Shown here: positions 25,334 to 33,932 of the stretch, one piece after another
Position numbering within the stretch: the stretch's first letter is position 1
Layout of the letters: each line of letters opens with the position of its first letter
Origin: Ochrobactrum sp. CGA5
GTDB lineage: Bacteria; Pseudomonadota; Alphaproteobacteria; Rhizobiales; Rhizobiaceae
Direction: 5' to 3'
Length of the DNA stretch: 64,000 nt
NCBI RefSeq assembly: GCF_006345815.1
Contig: NZ_VCIG01000042.1
Location: forward strand, 62,001-126,000
The notes under the pieces: model-generated
The model's input: the letters and a program-made list of their open reading frames with translations, nothing else
What the model was told of the DNA's origin: nothing
Databases searched by the model: none
Program-made: the position numbers and the translations under genes

Positions 25334-25971
25334 TTATGGAACCGGATTATCAGCTTATCGAAACCATGCGTTGGGAACCGCTCTCGGGCGTTCTGCGCTT
25401 CGATCTACACATGGCGCGCCTTGAGAATTCCGCCCGCGAACTTGGCTTTTCCTGCAATATAGAAGCCGTCCGGCAGAAGATTGCGGAAAGCGGGACAGGT
25501 GAACAAGCCTTGAAACTGCGCCTTACGCTTACGCCAGACGGGGTTATCACAATCTCCAGCACCCCATATGAACCCCTTTCCTGCCAAACGATCTGGCGGA
25601 TCGCAATCGCCAGCACACATCTCGATCACAACGATCCCTTGCTGCATCACAAAACGACGCGGCGACAGGCGTATATCGCCGCACGTGAGGAGTATTCACC
25701 GGCCGAGGTCGATGAGGTGATCCTGCTCAATGATCGCGGGGAAGTTTGTGAGGGAACAATTACGTCGATATTTCTCGATATTGGCGGCACGACCTGCACC
25801 ACCCCCGCCCTTTCATGCGGCCTCCTTAACGGTGTGCTGCGCCGCGAATTGCTGAACAACAATGTTGTCGAAGAGGGTATCGTTACCGTTGAAGCGCTCA
25901 AAAGCGCGCGCAACATCCTTGTCGGCAATTCGCTGCGCGGCATGATCCGTGCACAGTTGATCGAGGCTTAA
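25330..25971 (+). CDS. pabC: Aminotransferase class IV, probable aminodeoxychorismate lyase
   Basis: 213 residues from a GTG at 25330 (GTGA overlap with the pabB stop, GGGG eight bases upstream); ATG 25336 and ATG 25276 are alternative starts. The fold IV PLP enzyme core is visible: YQLIETMRWEPLSGVLRFDLHMARLENSARELGF at the start (as in the C-terminal half of fused PabBC proteins), HHKTTRRQAYIAARE containing the PLP lysine, LLNDRGEVCEGTITSIF and LSCGLLNGVLRRELL. PabC releases pyruvate from aminodeoxychorismate to give p-aminobenzoate. The location directly after pabB strongly favours this over branched-chain or D-amino-acid transaminases. It is shorter than E. coli PabC (269). Confidence 0.82.
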   Translation: MIMEPDYQLIETMRWEPLSGVLRFDLHMARLENSARELGFSCNIEAVRQKIAESGTGEQALKLRLTLTPDGVITISSTPYEPLSCQTIWRIAIASTHLDHNDPLLHHKTTRRQAYIAAREEYSPAEVDEVILLNDRGEVCEGTITSIFLDIGGTTCTTPALSCGLLNGVLRRELLNNNVVEEGIVTVEALKSARNILVGNSLRGMIRAQLIEA

Positions 25972-26286
25972 ACCGTTGTTTTCACACATGTTTTGTCCCT
26001 AAACCGGCCCCCGCTTTGGGGCGACACGCTTTATACCGCGCTTCGATCTTATCGAGTCAGTCTGGCGCTCTAGCATCCTGTTTTTTCAAGCATAATCTTA
26101 TCGATTCCCATTTCACGCCGGTCGGATCGTGCTCTCAAAAGCTAATCCGCATTAAACATGTACTCATGTCATAGGCTTGTGACGTTTCTTTCTTTGTATG
26201 AAGTTGTGTTATCGTTCCCGCGCATAAGCTAAACCGGGTTGGAGATAACCCAACGCCGCAATTCTGCGGCCACCTAGAGGAAGAAA
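25972..26286. other. Intergenic leader of homospermidine synthase with tandem hairpins and a repeat
   Basis: 315 bp. Around 26070-26150 is a worn copy of the family A repeat (AGCATAATC with ATTCCCATTTCACGCC). Closer to the gene two hairpins stand in tandem: GGGTT/AACCC (26236-26251) and GCCGCA/TGCGGC with an ATTC loop (26255-26270), then the AGAGGAAG ribosome site. The pair looks like a structured 5' leader; no known riboswitch class is recognised. Confidence 0.5.
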
Positions 26287-27732
26287 ATGGCGAAAGCGAA
26301 ATGGCAAGTCTATGGCGAGATTACCGGCCCTGTAATCATGATCGGCTTCGGGTCGATCGGGCGCGGTACCCTGCCGCTGATTGAACGTCATTTCAAATTC
26401 GACAAGTCGCGCATGGTCGTGATTGATCCAAGCGACGCCAACCGCAAAATCCTTGATGAAAAAGGCATTCGCTTCCTCAAGGAAGCAATCACCAAGGACA
26501 ACTACAAAAAAATTCTCGGGCCGCTTCTGAAAGAAGCAGAAGGCCAGCCCTTCATCGTCAATCTGTCGGTCGATACCGGATCACTTGATCTGATGCGTTA
26601 TAGCCGCGAGCACGACGCACTTTATATCGACACCGTGGTGGAACCTTGGCTCGGCTTCTATTTCGATGAAAAGGCCGACAATGCATCGCGCACCAACTAT
26701 GCGCTACGCGAAACGGTTCGCACTGAAAAGCGCAAGAACCCCGGCGGTCCAACCGCCGTTTCCTGCTGCGGCGCCAATCCGGGCATGGTCTCTTGGTTCG
26801 TCAAAAAGGCGCTCATCGACCTTGCTACGGAGCTGAAGCTCGATTTCACCGAACCGGCGGCAGATGATCGCCGCGGTTGGGCGAAACTGATGAAGAAGGC
26901 TGGCGTCAAGGGCGTCCACATCGCGGAGCGGGATACACAGCGCGCAAAAGAGCCGAAGCCTTTCAACACGTTCTGGAATACATGGTCTGTCGAAGGCTTC
27001 ATTGCCGAAGGTTTGCAACCAGCAGAACTTGGCTGGGGCAGCCATGAAAAATGGATACCCAAGAACGCCCGCAAGCAGAAAAAGGGCAACAAGGCGGCCA
27101 TTTTCCTCGAACAGCCCGGCGGTAATACCCGTGTCCGCACCTGGTGCCCGACGCTCGGTGCGCAGTACGGCTTGCTGGTCACGCACAATGAGGCGATCTC
27201 CATCGCTGATTTCTTCACGCTGCGCGACAAGAAGGGCAAGCTCGACTTCCGCCTGACCTGCCACTACGCTTATCATCCGAGCAATGATGCCATCCTCGCG
27301 CTTGACGAAATGTTCGGTGCCAGTGGTAAGGCGCAACCTGTGCAGCATGTTCTGGAAGAGCATGAAATTCTGGATGGCGGCGACGAACTCGGCGTTCTGC
27401 TCTATGGCCACGACAAGAATGCCTATTGGTATGGCTCGCAGTTGACCGTCGACGAAGCACGTAAGCTTGCACCTTATCAGAATGCGACCGGCCTACAGGT
27501 TTCCTCGGCCGTTCTTGCGGGTATGGTCTGGGCACTGGAAAATCCGCGTAGCGGCATCGTCGAGACCGACGAGATGGATTACCGCCGCTGTCTTGAAGTC
27601 CAGACGCAATATCTGGGTCCGTTGAACGGTTATTACACCGATTGGACACCGCTGGAAGGTCGAGGTCACTTGTTCAAGGAAGACCTTGATGCCAAAGACC
27701 CATGGCAATTCCGGAATATTCTGGTTCGCTAA
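26287..27732 (+). CDS. hss: Homospermidine synthase
   Basis: 481 residues, the usual size of bacterial homospermidine synthase. The N-terminal NAD-binding fold is GFGSIGRGTLPLIERHF; further family motifs are NLSVDTGSLDLMRYSREHDA, YIDTVVEPWLGFYFDE, SCCGANPGMVSWFVKKAL and the middle block VRTWCPTLGAQYGLLVTHNEA. The enzyme joins two putrescines (or putrescine and spermidine) into sym-homospermidine, the main polyamine of many Rhizobiales. The decarboxylase at 6095-7228 could supply putrescine. The start follows AGAGGAAGAAA. It stands alone, with a structured leader upstream that may control it. Confidence 0.93.
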   Translation: MAKAKWQVYGEITGPVIMIGFGSIGRGTLPLIERHFKFDKSRMVVIDPSDANRKILDEKGIRFLKEAITKDNYKKILGPLLKEAEGQPFIVNLSVDTGSLDLMRYSREHDALYIDTVVEPWLGFYFDEKADNASRTNYALRETVRTEKRKNPGGPTAVSCCGANPGMVSWFVKKALIDLATELKLDFTEPAADDRRGWAKLMKKAGVKGVHIAERDTQRAKEPKPFNTFWNTWSVEGFIAEGLQPAELGWGSHEKWIPKNARKQKKGNKAAIFLEQPGGNTRVRTWCPTLGAQYGLLVTHNEAISIADFFTLRDKKGKLDFRLTCHYAYHPSNDAILALDEMFGASGKAQPVQHVLEEHEILDGGDELGVLLYGHDKNAYWYGSQLTVDEARKLAPYQNATGLQVSSAVLAGMVWALENPRSGIVETDEMDYRRCLEVQTQYLGPLNGYYTDWTPLEGRGHLFKEDLDAKDPWQFRNILVR

Positions 27733-27854
27733 ACTGAATAACTGCCCAACGAAATTAGGCAATTTTCATTGCGGCAGTTTCGCAACAATCGCGTAATCCT
27801 CACATTGAGGGCTTGTTTTCGTGCAAGTTTCAATACATCAAACTAGTCATTCAC

Positions 27855-27892
27855 GAGCGGTTCTAATCAGCGCGGAATCGTTGAAGCCGCTC
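27855..27892. repeat. Dispersed palindrome, family B
   Basis: GAGCGG and CCGCTC arms extended by weak pairs around a loop containing GCGCGGAATCG. The left arm and the GCGGAATCG core match the copy at 22145-22171. It lies between hss and omp10. Confidence 0.55.
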
Positions 27893-27971
27893 TAAATACT
27901 TGGTTTACGCATTTCAGAGGCCAGCCATTGTGTGGTTCTGGCCCGGGAATGCTCTAATGGAGAGCACCGAT

Positions 27972-28352
27972 ATGAAACGCTTCCGCATCATTGCCCCTCT
28001 TGCAGTCATGTCGCTGGCGTTGGCCGCGTGTGAAACGACTGGCCCGGTTGGCGGCAATGTTCCAACCGTCTCTCGCGCCCCCGCTGGCATCGAAGGCAGA
28101 TGGGTCGATCCAAACGGCATCGTCTCGTCGTTCAACGGCGGCATTTTCGAGACACGCGCCACCGACACGAACGAAAAGCTTGCGGAAGGCAACTATCGGT
28201 ACCAGTCGCCGCAGCTTGTTGAAATCGACATGCGCTCAATCGTGCGCGGGACATCTTCCAAGGTGAACTGCGCGCTCGTCTCGCCGACGCAGCTCAACTG
28301 CACGTCGTCGTCGGGCTCGCGCTTCTCCCTGACACGTCGTACACCAGCATAA
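27972..28352 (+). CDS. omp10: Outer-membrane lipoprotein Omp10
   Basis: 126 residues from ATG 27972. A lipoprotein signal peptide (MKRFRIIAPLAVMSLALAAC) ends with a lipobox so that Cys20 is the acylated residue. The rest, including GIEGRWVDPNGIVSSFNGG, LAEGNYRYQSPQLVEIDMRS and VNCALVSPTQLNCTSSS, closely follows the Brucella Omp10 sequence as I remember it, with scattered substitutions mainly after the lipobox. That grade of divergence suggests an Ochrobactrum strain. Omp10 is a minor surface-exposed lipoprotein of Brucella. The hemH gene follows as in Brucella. Confidence 0.93.
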   Translation: MKRFRIIAPLAVMSLALAACETTGPVGGNVPTVSRAPAGIEGRWVDPNGIVSSFNGGIFETRATDTNEKLAEGNYRYQSPQLVEIDMRSIVRGTSSKVNCALVSPTQLNCTSSSGSRFSLTRRTPA

Positions 28353-28387
28353 ACCCACGATATATTGCCTGGATTTCACGTACTTAC

Positions 28388-28408
28388 GGCGCGGGGAACG
28401 CCCGCGCC
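28388..28408. terminator. GC-rich hairpin after omp10
   Basis: GGCGCGGG and CCCGCGCC arms around GAACG. There is no T-run on either side, so it may stabilise the omp10 transcript end rather than act as an intrinsic terminator. Confidence 0.4.
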
Positions 28409-28490
28409 AATAGAATTTCGCCAGCGGCAATTGTCAGGATTGTAATTTGTCTTTTTTTCTCTAGTTTTCCGGCTGAACAGGAGTCGGAAC

Positions 28491-29543
28491 ATGAGTGAGA
28501 TGGATAAAGCACCGGAGCAATCCGGCCAGACGGTCAAGCCGGGGGTGCAGACAAAGCTGCCGAAGGTTGGTGTTATGCTGGTCAATCTCGGTACGCCGGA
28601 TGGCACGAGTTATGGCCCAATGCGCCGTTATCTGGCCGAGTTTCTTTCGGATCGCCGGGTTATCGAATGGCCGCGTCTTATCTGGTATCCGATCCTTTAC
28701 GGCATCGTTCTCAACACTCGCCCGAAGCGTTCCGGGAAGCTTTACGATCGCATCTGGAACCGGGAGAAAAACGAATCCCCGCTGCGGACCTATACGCGCG
28801 CGCAGGGTGAGAAGCTTGCCAAAGCACTTGCCGATTATCCAAACGTGGTTGTGGACTGGGCCATGCGCTATGGCCAGCCTTCCATCGAAAGCGTAACCGA
28901 CCGTCTGCTGCAGCAAGGGTGTGAGCGGATTGTCATGTTCCCGCTCTATCCGCAGTATTCGGCAACAACGACCGCGACGGTCAACGACAAGTTTTTTGAA
29001 GTCCTCATGAAGAAGCGCTTCCAGCCAGCGGTGCGCATCGTGCCATCCTATGAAACGGAACCCGTTTACATTGAAGCGCTGGCACGCTCCATTGAAAAGC
29101 ATCTGGAAACGCTTTCTTTCGAGCCGGAAGTGATCCTTGCATCATATCACGGCATTCCGAAAAGCTATTCCGACAAGGGTGACCCCTACCGCCAGCAATG
29201 TCTTGAAACATCGCGCCTGTTGCAGGCTCGGCTGGGCCTTGATGACAGCCAGTTTCGCTCCACGTTCCAGTCGCGCTTCGGTCCCGAAGAATGGCTCCAG
29301 CCCTACACTGACGAAACGGTGGAGGAGCTTGCCAAGCACGGGGTCAAATCCATGGCCGTTCTCAATCCGGGTTTCGTAGTCGACTGTCTGGAAACAGTGG
29401 ACGAAATCGGCAACGAAGCCGCTGAAGAGTTTCTTGAAAATGGCGGCGAGAATTTCAGCCATATTCCTTGTCTCAACGACAGCGAGGATGGCATGAAAGT
29501 CATCGAGACACTGGTGCGCCGCGAATTGCAGGGATGGGTGTGA
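28491..29543 (+). CDS. hemH: Ferrochelatase
   Basis: 350 residues from ATG 28491 behind AACAGGAGTCGGAAC. It catalyses the last step of haem synthesis, inserting ferrous iron into protoporphyrin IX at the inner membrane. Conserved blocks: VMLVNLGTPDGTSYGPMRRY, the FPLYPQYSATTTATV stretch, SYHGIPKSYSDKGDPYRQQC with the iron/porphyrin His, and near the C-terminus the PGFVVDCLETVDEIGNEAAE segment with the catalytic Glu region. Length is normal. The omp10-hemH order is the one known from Brucella. Confidence 0.95.
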   Translation: MSEMDKAPEQSGQTVKPGVQTKLPKVGVMLVNLGTPDGTSYGPMRRYLAEFLSDRRVIEWPRLIWYPILYGIVLNTRPKRSGKLYDRIWNREKNESPLRTYTRAQGEKLAKALADYPNVVVDWAMRYGQPSIESVTDRLLQQGCERIVMFPLYPQYSATTTATVNDKFFEVLMKKRFQPAVRIVPSYETEPVYIEALARSIEKHLETLSFEPEVILASYHGIPKSYSDKGDPYRQQCLETSRLLQARLGLDDSQFRSTFQSRFGPEEWLQPYTDETVEELAKHGVKSMAVLNPGFVVDCLETVDEIGNEAAEEFLENGGENFSHIPCLNDSEDGMKVIETLVRRELQGWV

Positions 29544-29628
29544 GGCAAAAGGTAATTATGACAGTATGTTTGCCTTGCTAAAGCATCTATTGCCATATTG
29601 CCCTACTGCCTAAAAAGGGAAACAATCA

Positions 29629-30618
29629 ATGACCGGTTTCGATATTACGCTGCTCATTCTGGCCGCACTGGTTCTGGCGACGCTGTTTGCCGGCATCAAA
29701 ACCGTACCACAGGGATTTAACTATACGGTCGAGCGTTTCGGACGCTATACGCGTACGCTCAATCCGGGCCTGAACCTGATCGTACCGTTCTTCGACCGTA
29801 TCGGTGCGCGCCTCAATATGATGGAGCAGGTACTTGATGTGCCGACCCAGGAAGTCATCACCCGCGACAACGCCATCGTTGGCGTTGACGGCGTGGCTTT
29901 TTACCAGGTGCTGAATGCAGCGCAGGCGGCCTATCAAGTGGCAAACCTGCAATATGCAATCCTTAATCTCACGATGACCAATATCCGTACCGTTATGGGC
30001 TCGATGGATCTCGACGAGCTGCTATCGAACCGCGATGCGATCAATGATCGTCTGCTGCGTGTCGTCGATGAGGCTGCCCATCCGTGGGGCCTTAAAATGA
30101 CGCGTGTGGAAATCAAGGATATCAATCCGCCGGAAGACATCGTCAACTCTATGGCGCGCCAAATGAAGGCGGAGCGTGATAAGCGCGCGCAGGTTCTCGA
30201 AGCAGAGGGCGACCGCAACGCACAGATTCTGCGTGCTGAAGGGCAGAAGCAGTCACAAATTCTCGAAGCCGAAGGCAAGCTGGAAGCGGCCAAGCGCGAA
30301 GCAGAGGCACGCGAACGCCTGGCCGAAGCAGAGGCGAAGGCCACCACCATGGTTTCCGACGCCGTTGCCAACGGCAATGTGCAGGCGCTTAACTACTTCG
30401 TGGCGCAGAAATATACAGAGGCTCTCAGCAATATTGCCAGCGCCAAAAACCAGAAGGTCATATTGATGCCACTTGAGGCAAGCTCTCTCATTGGCTCGCT
30501 TGGCGGTATTGGCGCAATCGCCAAAGAAGTCTTTGGTGACAGCGGCAGGCCAGTAGAACCGGCACCACAGCCACCGACCCCTTCCCGCACACGCAGCGTT
30601 CCATCTACCGGGCGCTAA
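29629..30618 (+). CDS. SPFH/band 7 paraslipin (stomatin-like, QmcA type)
   Basis: 329 residues. One N-terminal membrane helix (ITLLILAALVLATLFAGIKTV) is followed by the band 7 domain (VPQGFNYTVERFGRYTRTLN, then GLNLIVPFFDRIGARLNMME) and a long Ala/Glu-rich coiled coil (KREAEARERLAEAEAKATTM). The C-terminal tail is Pro-rich. Such proteins form oligomeric membrane scaffolds and nearly always pair with an NfeD protein, which follows after 30 bp here. The target of the pair is not known. Confidence 0.9.
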   Translation: MTGFDITLLILAALVLATLFAGIKTVPQGFNYTVERFGRYTRTLNPGLNLIVPFFDRIGARLNMMEQVLDVPTQEVITRDNAIVGVDGVAFYQVLNAAQAAYQVANLQYAILNLTMTNIRTVMGSMDLDELLSNRDAINDRLLRVVDEAAHPWGLKMTRVEIKDINPPEDIVNSMARQMKAERDKRAQVLEAEGDRNAQILRAEGQKQSQILEAEGKLEAAKREAEARERLAEAEAKATTMVSDAVANGNVQALNYFVAQKYTEALSNIASAKNQKVILMPLEASSLIGSLGGIGAIAKEVFGDSGRPVEPAPQPPTPSRTRSVPSTGR

Positions 30619-30648
30619 AACTGCTCGCAAATAAGAACAGAGGGCGCC

Positions 30649-31110
30649 ATGATTATTGAGTATCTGTCTGGTCTCGGCATCTGGAATTGGCTCGTTTTCG
30701 GGCTGATCCTGCTGATTCTGGAAATCTCGGCGCCCGGCTTTTTCTTCATCTGGTTCGGGCTTGCTGCACTCGTGACTGGCGCACTCGCCTTTCTCCTATC
30801 TTCGACAACAGTGTTTGGCTGGCAGTTTCAGACCGTTGTGTTTCTGGTTCTGGCCGTAATTTTCGTGCTCGCTGGACGTCGTTTCTTCGGCTCGCGCAGC
30901 ACCGATGGCGATGAGCCCTTGCTCAATCGTCGCGGCGAACAACTCGTCGGTCAGCGCACCACCTTGACGGAGCCAATCGTCAATGGACGCGGGCGTATCC
31001 GTATCAACGATACGACGTGGCGCGTGAAAGGTCCTGATCTGCCAACCGGAACAGAAGTCCGGATAATTGCCTTCGATCCGGTATCGCTGGAGATTGAAGT
31101 CGCCGAATAG
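30649..31110 (+). CDS. NfeD family membrane protein
   Basis: 153 residues: three membrane helices (WNWLVFGLILLILEISAPGF, FFIWFGLAALVTGALAFLL, FQTVVFLVLAVIFVLAG) and a C-terminal OB-fold domain of about 60 residues beginning near LVGQRTTLTEPIVNGRGRIR and ending ILSVDPVSLEIEV-like (IAFDPVSLEIEVAE). It is the short form without the serine protease domain. It is the partner of the upstream stomatin-like protein, and both are probably on one transcript. Confidence 0.88.
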   Translation: MIIEYLSGLGIWNWLVFGLILLILEISAPGFFFIWFGLAALVTGALAFLLSSTTVFGWQFQTVVFLVLAVIFVLAGRRFFGSRSTDGDEPLLNRRGEQLVGQRTTLTEPIVNGRGRIRINDTTWRVKGPDLPTGTEVRIIAFDPVSLEIEVAE

Positions 31111-31152
31111 AGTAGTACGCCTACACTACAAAATGCTAGGCGTGATACCCTA

Positions 31153-32154
31153 TCAAGCAGCACCTATCCGCAACAGATCGTGGAAATGCACCAGCCCGAT
31201 CGGGCGTCCGGCGTCTACCACGATAAGCGCACCTATGTGATTTTCATTGATCGTGCTGAGCGCGGCTGTAGCCAGCATGTTCTGGTCGACCGTCTTTGGC
31301 TTGCGTGTCATGATGTCGTCAACCGAAAGAGCCGCAAGATTGCGGCTCAGATTGCGTGAGATGTCACCATCTGTGACGATACCGGCCAGATCACCGCCTT
31401 CATCCACAACCACCACGCAGCCAAAGCTTTTTTGCGCCAGAACCTTCATCGCATCCGGCAAGGTCGTGCCCACCTTTACTAGCGGGAGACGTTCGCCGCG
31501 ATGCATGATATCACGGATGTGGATCAGGCTCGCGCCCAGCGAACCGCCAGGGTGAAATGTTTTGAAGTCGCTCGGGGTAAAGCCGCGTGCTTCCAGAAGC
31601 GCTATCGCCAGCGCGTCACCAATGGCAAGCTGCATCATGGTCGAAGTCGTGGGCGCTAGACCGTGCGGACAAGCCTCTGCAGTTTTCGGCAGTAGCAGCA
31701 CGACATCCGCCGCGCGGCCGAGTGCCGAGTTCTCACCTGCGGTAATCGCGATAAGCGGAATGCGGAAGCGCTGCGAATAATTGACGATCCCCTTCAGTTC
31801 CGATGTTTCACCTGACCAAGAGATGGCCAGAATGACATCGTCGCGTCCAATCATGCCGAGATCACCGTGATTGGCTTCTGCCGAATGCACGAAGAATGCC
31901 GATGTTCCCGTCGATGCAAAGGTGGCAGCAAGCTTGGAGCCGATGTGGCCGCTTTTACCTACACCCGTGACGACCAGCCGCCCAGGTGAGGCAACGATAC
32001 GCTTCACCGCTTCGACAAAAGGAGCGGAAAGGCCATCATTCAGAGCTTCTTCCAGCGCAACGAGGCCTGCATTTTCGGTCTTGATGGTGCGCAGCGCCGA
32101 AGCAATGGCCGCTTCCGCATCTGCCGGTGGGATGATCTGATCGAGCTTTTCCAT
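31153..32154 (-). CDS. kdsD: KpsF/GutQ family D-arabinose-5-phosphate isomerase
   Basis: 333 residues from ATG 32154; ATGs at 32196 and 32217 would add 14-21 residues, and none has a clear ribosome site, so the start is chosen by family length. The SIS domain has VTGVGKSGHIGSKLAATFAS and the loop HSAEANHGDLGMI with the active-site His, then SWSGETSELKGIV. Two CBS domains follow (RLPLVKVGTTLPDAMKVL and RKPKTVDQNMLATAALSTIN). The enzyme converts ribulose 5-phosphate to arabinose 5-phosphate for Kdo in LPS. The symbol is assigned by family. Confidence 0.85.
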   Translation of the reverse strand: MEKLDQIIPPADAEAAIASALRTIKTENAGLVALEEALNDGLSAPFVEAVKRIVASPGRLVVTGVGKSGHIGSKLAATFASTGTSAFFVHSAEANHGDLGMIGRDDVILAISWSGETSELKGIVNYSQRFRIPLIAITAGENSALGRAADVVLLLPKTAEACPHGLAPTTSTMMQLAIGDALAIALLEARGFTPSDFKTFHPGGSLGASLIHIRDIMHRGERLPLVKVGTTLPDAMKVLAQKSFGCVVVVDEGGDLAGIVTDGDISRNLSRNLAALSVDDIMTRKPKTVDQNMLATAALSTINENHIGALIVVDAGRPIGLVHFHDLLRIGAA

Positions 32155-32297
32155 GGCGGCAAGGGTTAGCTTTTTCGCAGCCGGTTGTCCAAACATTTGT
32201 GTTGCGCACATGGTCATGAATTGGACCGCGGCAACCAAGAATTAACCATGTGCCTTTACCGTTCATCCACCACGTTGCGACGGTTTGAAAACACGAC

Positions 32298-33884
32298 ATG
32301 CTTTTTGCCAAGACCCCATCTGGCGGTTCGACGCCCATTGCCCGCAGGCTGCGATGCCTGTTTTTGTCGGGCGTGGCTATGGCAATGTTTCATTGTTCTG
32401 CCTTTGCTCAGGAAGCCTATCTGCGCGGAAGCGTCGCCGAGGACGTACTTTCGGCTTCCTCGCCGGAAACGCTCGCAAGTCGCGGACTTGCCGCGCCGGG
32501 ATATGACGACGGCGCCAGCGAGGCGGCCGACAACAGTTACACCCCACCTGAAAACACGACAGCGACAGACCCGGCCACCGCCGCACAGGCGGCTCCCACG
32601 GTTTCCGCGCCGCAGGAACGTCGGCCTTTTCAGCCCGACAATATTCGTGTCGGCTCGATCGATGCCGAGACGAGCGAGGAAGCAGGACGCGTGCAGCGCG
32701 AAAATCTCCGGCAGACACCGGAGCAAGGGCGCGGCTCCACGCAAGAAGCCGATCCGTTCGCGCCGATAGGCATTCGCACTGGTTCGTTTGTCCTACGCCC
32801 TTCGCTCGAACAGGGTATTCGAGTCACGACCAACGGCGACAATAGCGCTACCGGTTCCAGCGCCGTTCTCAACGAAACCACTTTGCGACTCAACGCCCAA
32901 TCAGACTGGGCGCGGCATCAGGCAACGCTCGACGCATCCGGCACTTGGGCCAAGTCCATTTCAGGAGAAGACGTCTCCGAGCCACAAGTCGACATTCAGG
33001 GCAAACTCCGCTTCGACCTCGGAGACCAGATAACCGTCAACACTGGCGCAGGCTACCGGCTGCGCCGCGAGAGTGCGTCGAGTCCCAATGGTGTTGTCGG
33101 CGCCTTGCAGCGGCCTCTGGTTCACACGCTCAATGGAAGTCTCGGCGTCGAACGCGACATGGGCCTGATCTTCGGCAGTGCAACCGGACGGGTAGAGCAC
33201 AACATCTATGGCGATGCGGAGCTGTCATCCGGCGGCACAGTCAGCCAAAAAGATCGTGACAACACCTATGCCAGTATTACTTTGCGCGGCGGCTTCAGCC
33301 TGTCCCCGGCAATCAAGCCCTTCACCGAAGTCGAATTGGGCAGGCGTATCTTTGACGAGGCAGTGGACAGCAACGGCTATGAGCGTAGCGGATCGCAGTT
33401 TGCGTTACGCGGCGGCATGATGCTGGACATGGGGGAGAAGCTGAACGGCGAGTTCGCAGCCGGTTACATGCGTGCGAACAGCGATGATTCCCGCCTCAGC
33501 GCCATCAGCGGCCCGTCGATCAATGCGGCGCTCAACTGGTCGCCATTGCGTGGAACTGATGTACGCCTTTATGCGCAGACAATGGTCGACACCTCAACCA
33601 CGCCCGGCATTGCCGGGTCGTTAATGCATTTTGCAAGCCTCGATGTCTCCCGGCGCATACGTTCCGATCTAAGCCTTAATGGCAGACTCGACGCGAATAT
33701 CCGGCAGAACAAGGATGGCACCGGAACCGACTACACGATCGGCGCCCAGATCGGAGCAACCTACTGGATCAACCGTTTCGTCGGACTGGATGCGCGTTTG
33801 CGTCACGAGTTCCTGACGAGCAGGATCTCCGACCGTGAATATACGGCTGACAGCGTCTATCTCGGCGTGAAGGTGCAACGCTAG
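32298..33884 (+). CDS. Outer-membrane beta-barrel protein (BBP2-like)
   Basis: 528 residues. A signal peptide (RLRCLFLSGVAMAMFHCSAFA) is followed by about 130 low-complexity residues rich in Ala, Thr, Pro and Glu, and then by alternating amphipathic strands from about residue 165 (FVLRPSLEQGIRVTTNGD) to the end (YLGVKVQR), as in the putative beta-barrel porin 2 family. Typical strand repeats are ETTLRLNAQSDW, LTLDASGTW-like and FTEVELGRRIFDE. The last residue is Arg rather than the common aromatic. It stands alone, divergent from kdsD. A function in export or envelope structure is only a guess. Confidence 0.7.
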   Translation: MLFAKTPSGGSTPIARRLRCLFLSGVAMAMFHCSAFAQEAYLRGSVAEDVLSASSPETLASRGLAAPGYDDGASEAADNSYTPPENTTATDPATAAQAAPTVSAPQERRPFQPDNIRVGSIDAETSEEAGRVQRENLRQTPEQGRGSTQEADPFAPIGIRTGSFVLRPSLEQGIRVTTNGDNSATGSSAVLNETTLRLNAQSDWARHQATLDASGTWAKSISGEDVSEPQVDIQGKLRFDLGDQITVNTGAGYRLRRESASSPNGVVGALQRPLVHTLNGSLGVERDMGLIFGSATGRVEHNIYGDAELSSGGTVSQKDRDNTYASITLRGGFSLSPAIKPFTEVELGRRIFDEAVDSNGYERSGSQFALRGGMMLDMGEKLNGEFAAGYMRANSDDSRLSAISGPSINAALNWSPLRGTDVRLYAQTMVDTSTTPGIAGSLMHFASLDVSRRIRSDLSLNGRLDANIRQNKDGTGTDYTIGAQIGATYWINRFVGLDARLRHEFLTSRISDREYTADSVYLGVKVQR

Positions 33885-33890
33885 AACGGA

Positions 33891-33926
33891 GACAATTCGG
33901 CCTTCCTTTTTGAATGCCGAATTGTC
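33891..33926. terminator. Inverted repeat between convergent barrel and gluconate permease genes
   Basis: Perfect 11-bp arms GACAATTCGGC and GCCGAATTGTC around a T-rich 14-base loop. It sits in the 48 bp between the two stops and probably serves as a bidirectional terminator, although the T-run is in the loop rather than after the stem. Confidence 0.55.
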
Positions 33927-33932
33927 GTGAGT

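Noticed and set aside
26150..26286. SAM-II riboswitch upstream of hss
   Set aside because: AAGCTAAACC recalls part of the SAM-II core, but the remaining conserved bases are absent, and the gene is not in methionine metabolism.
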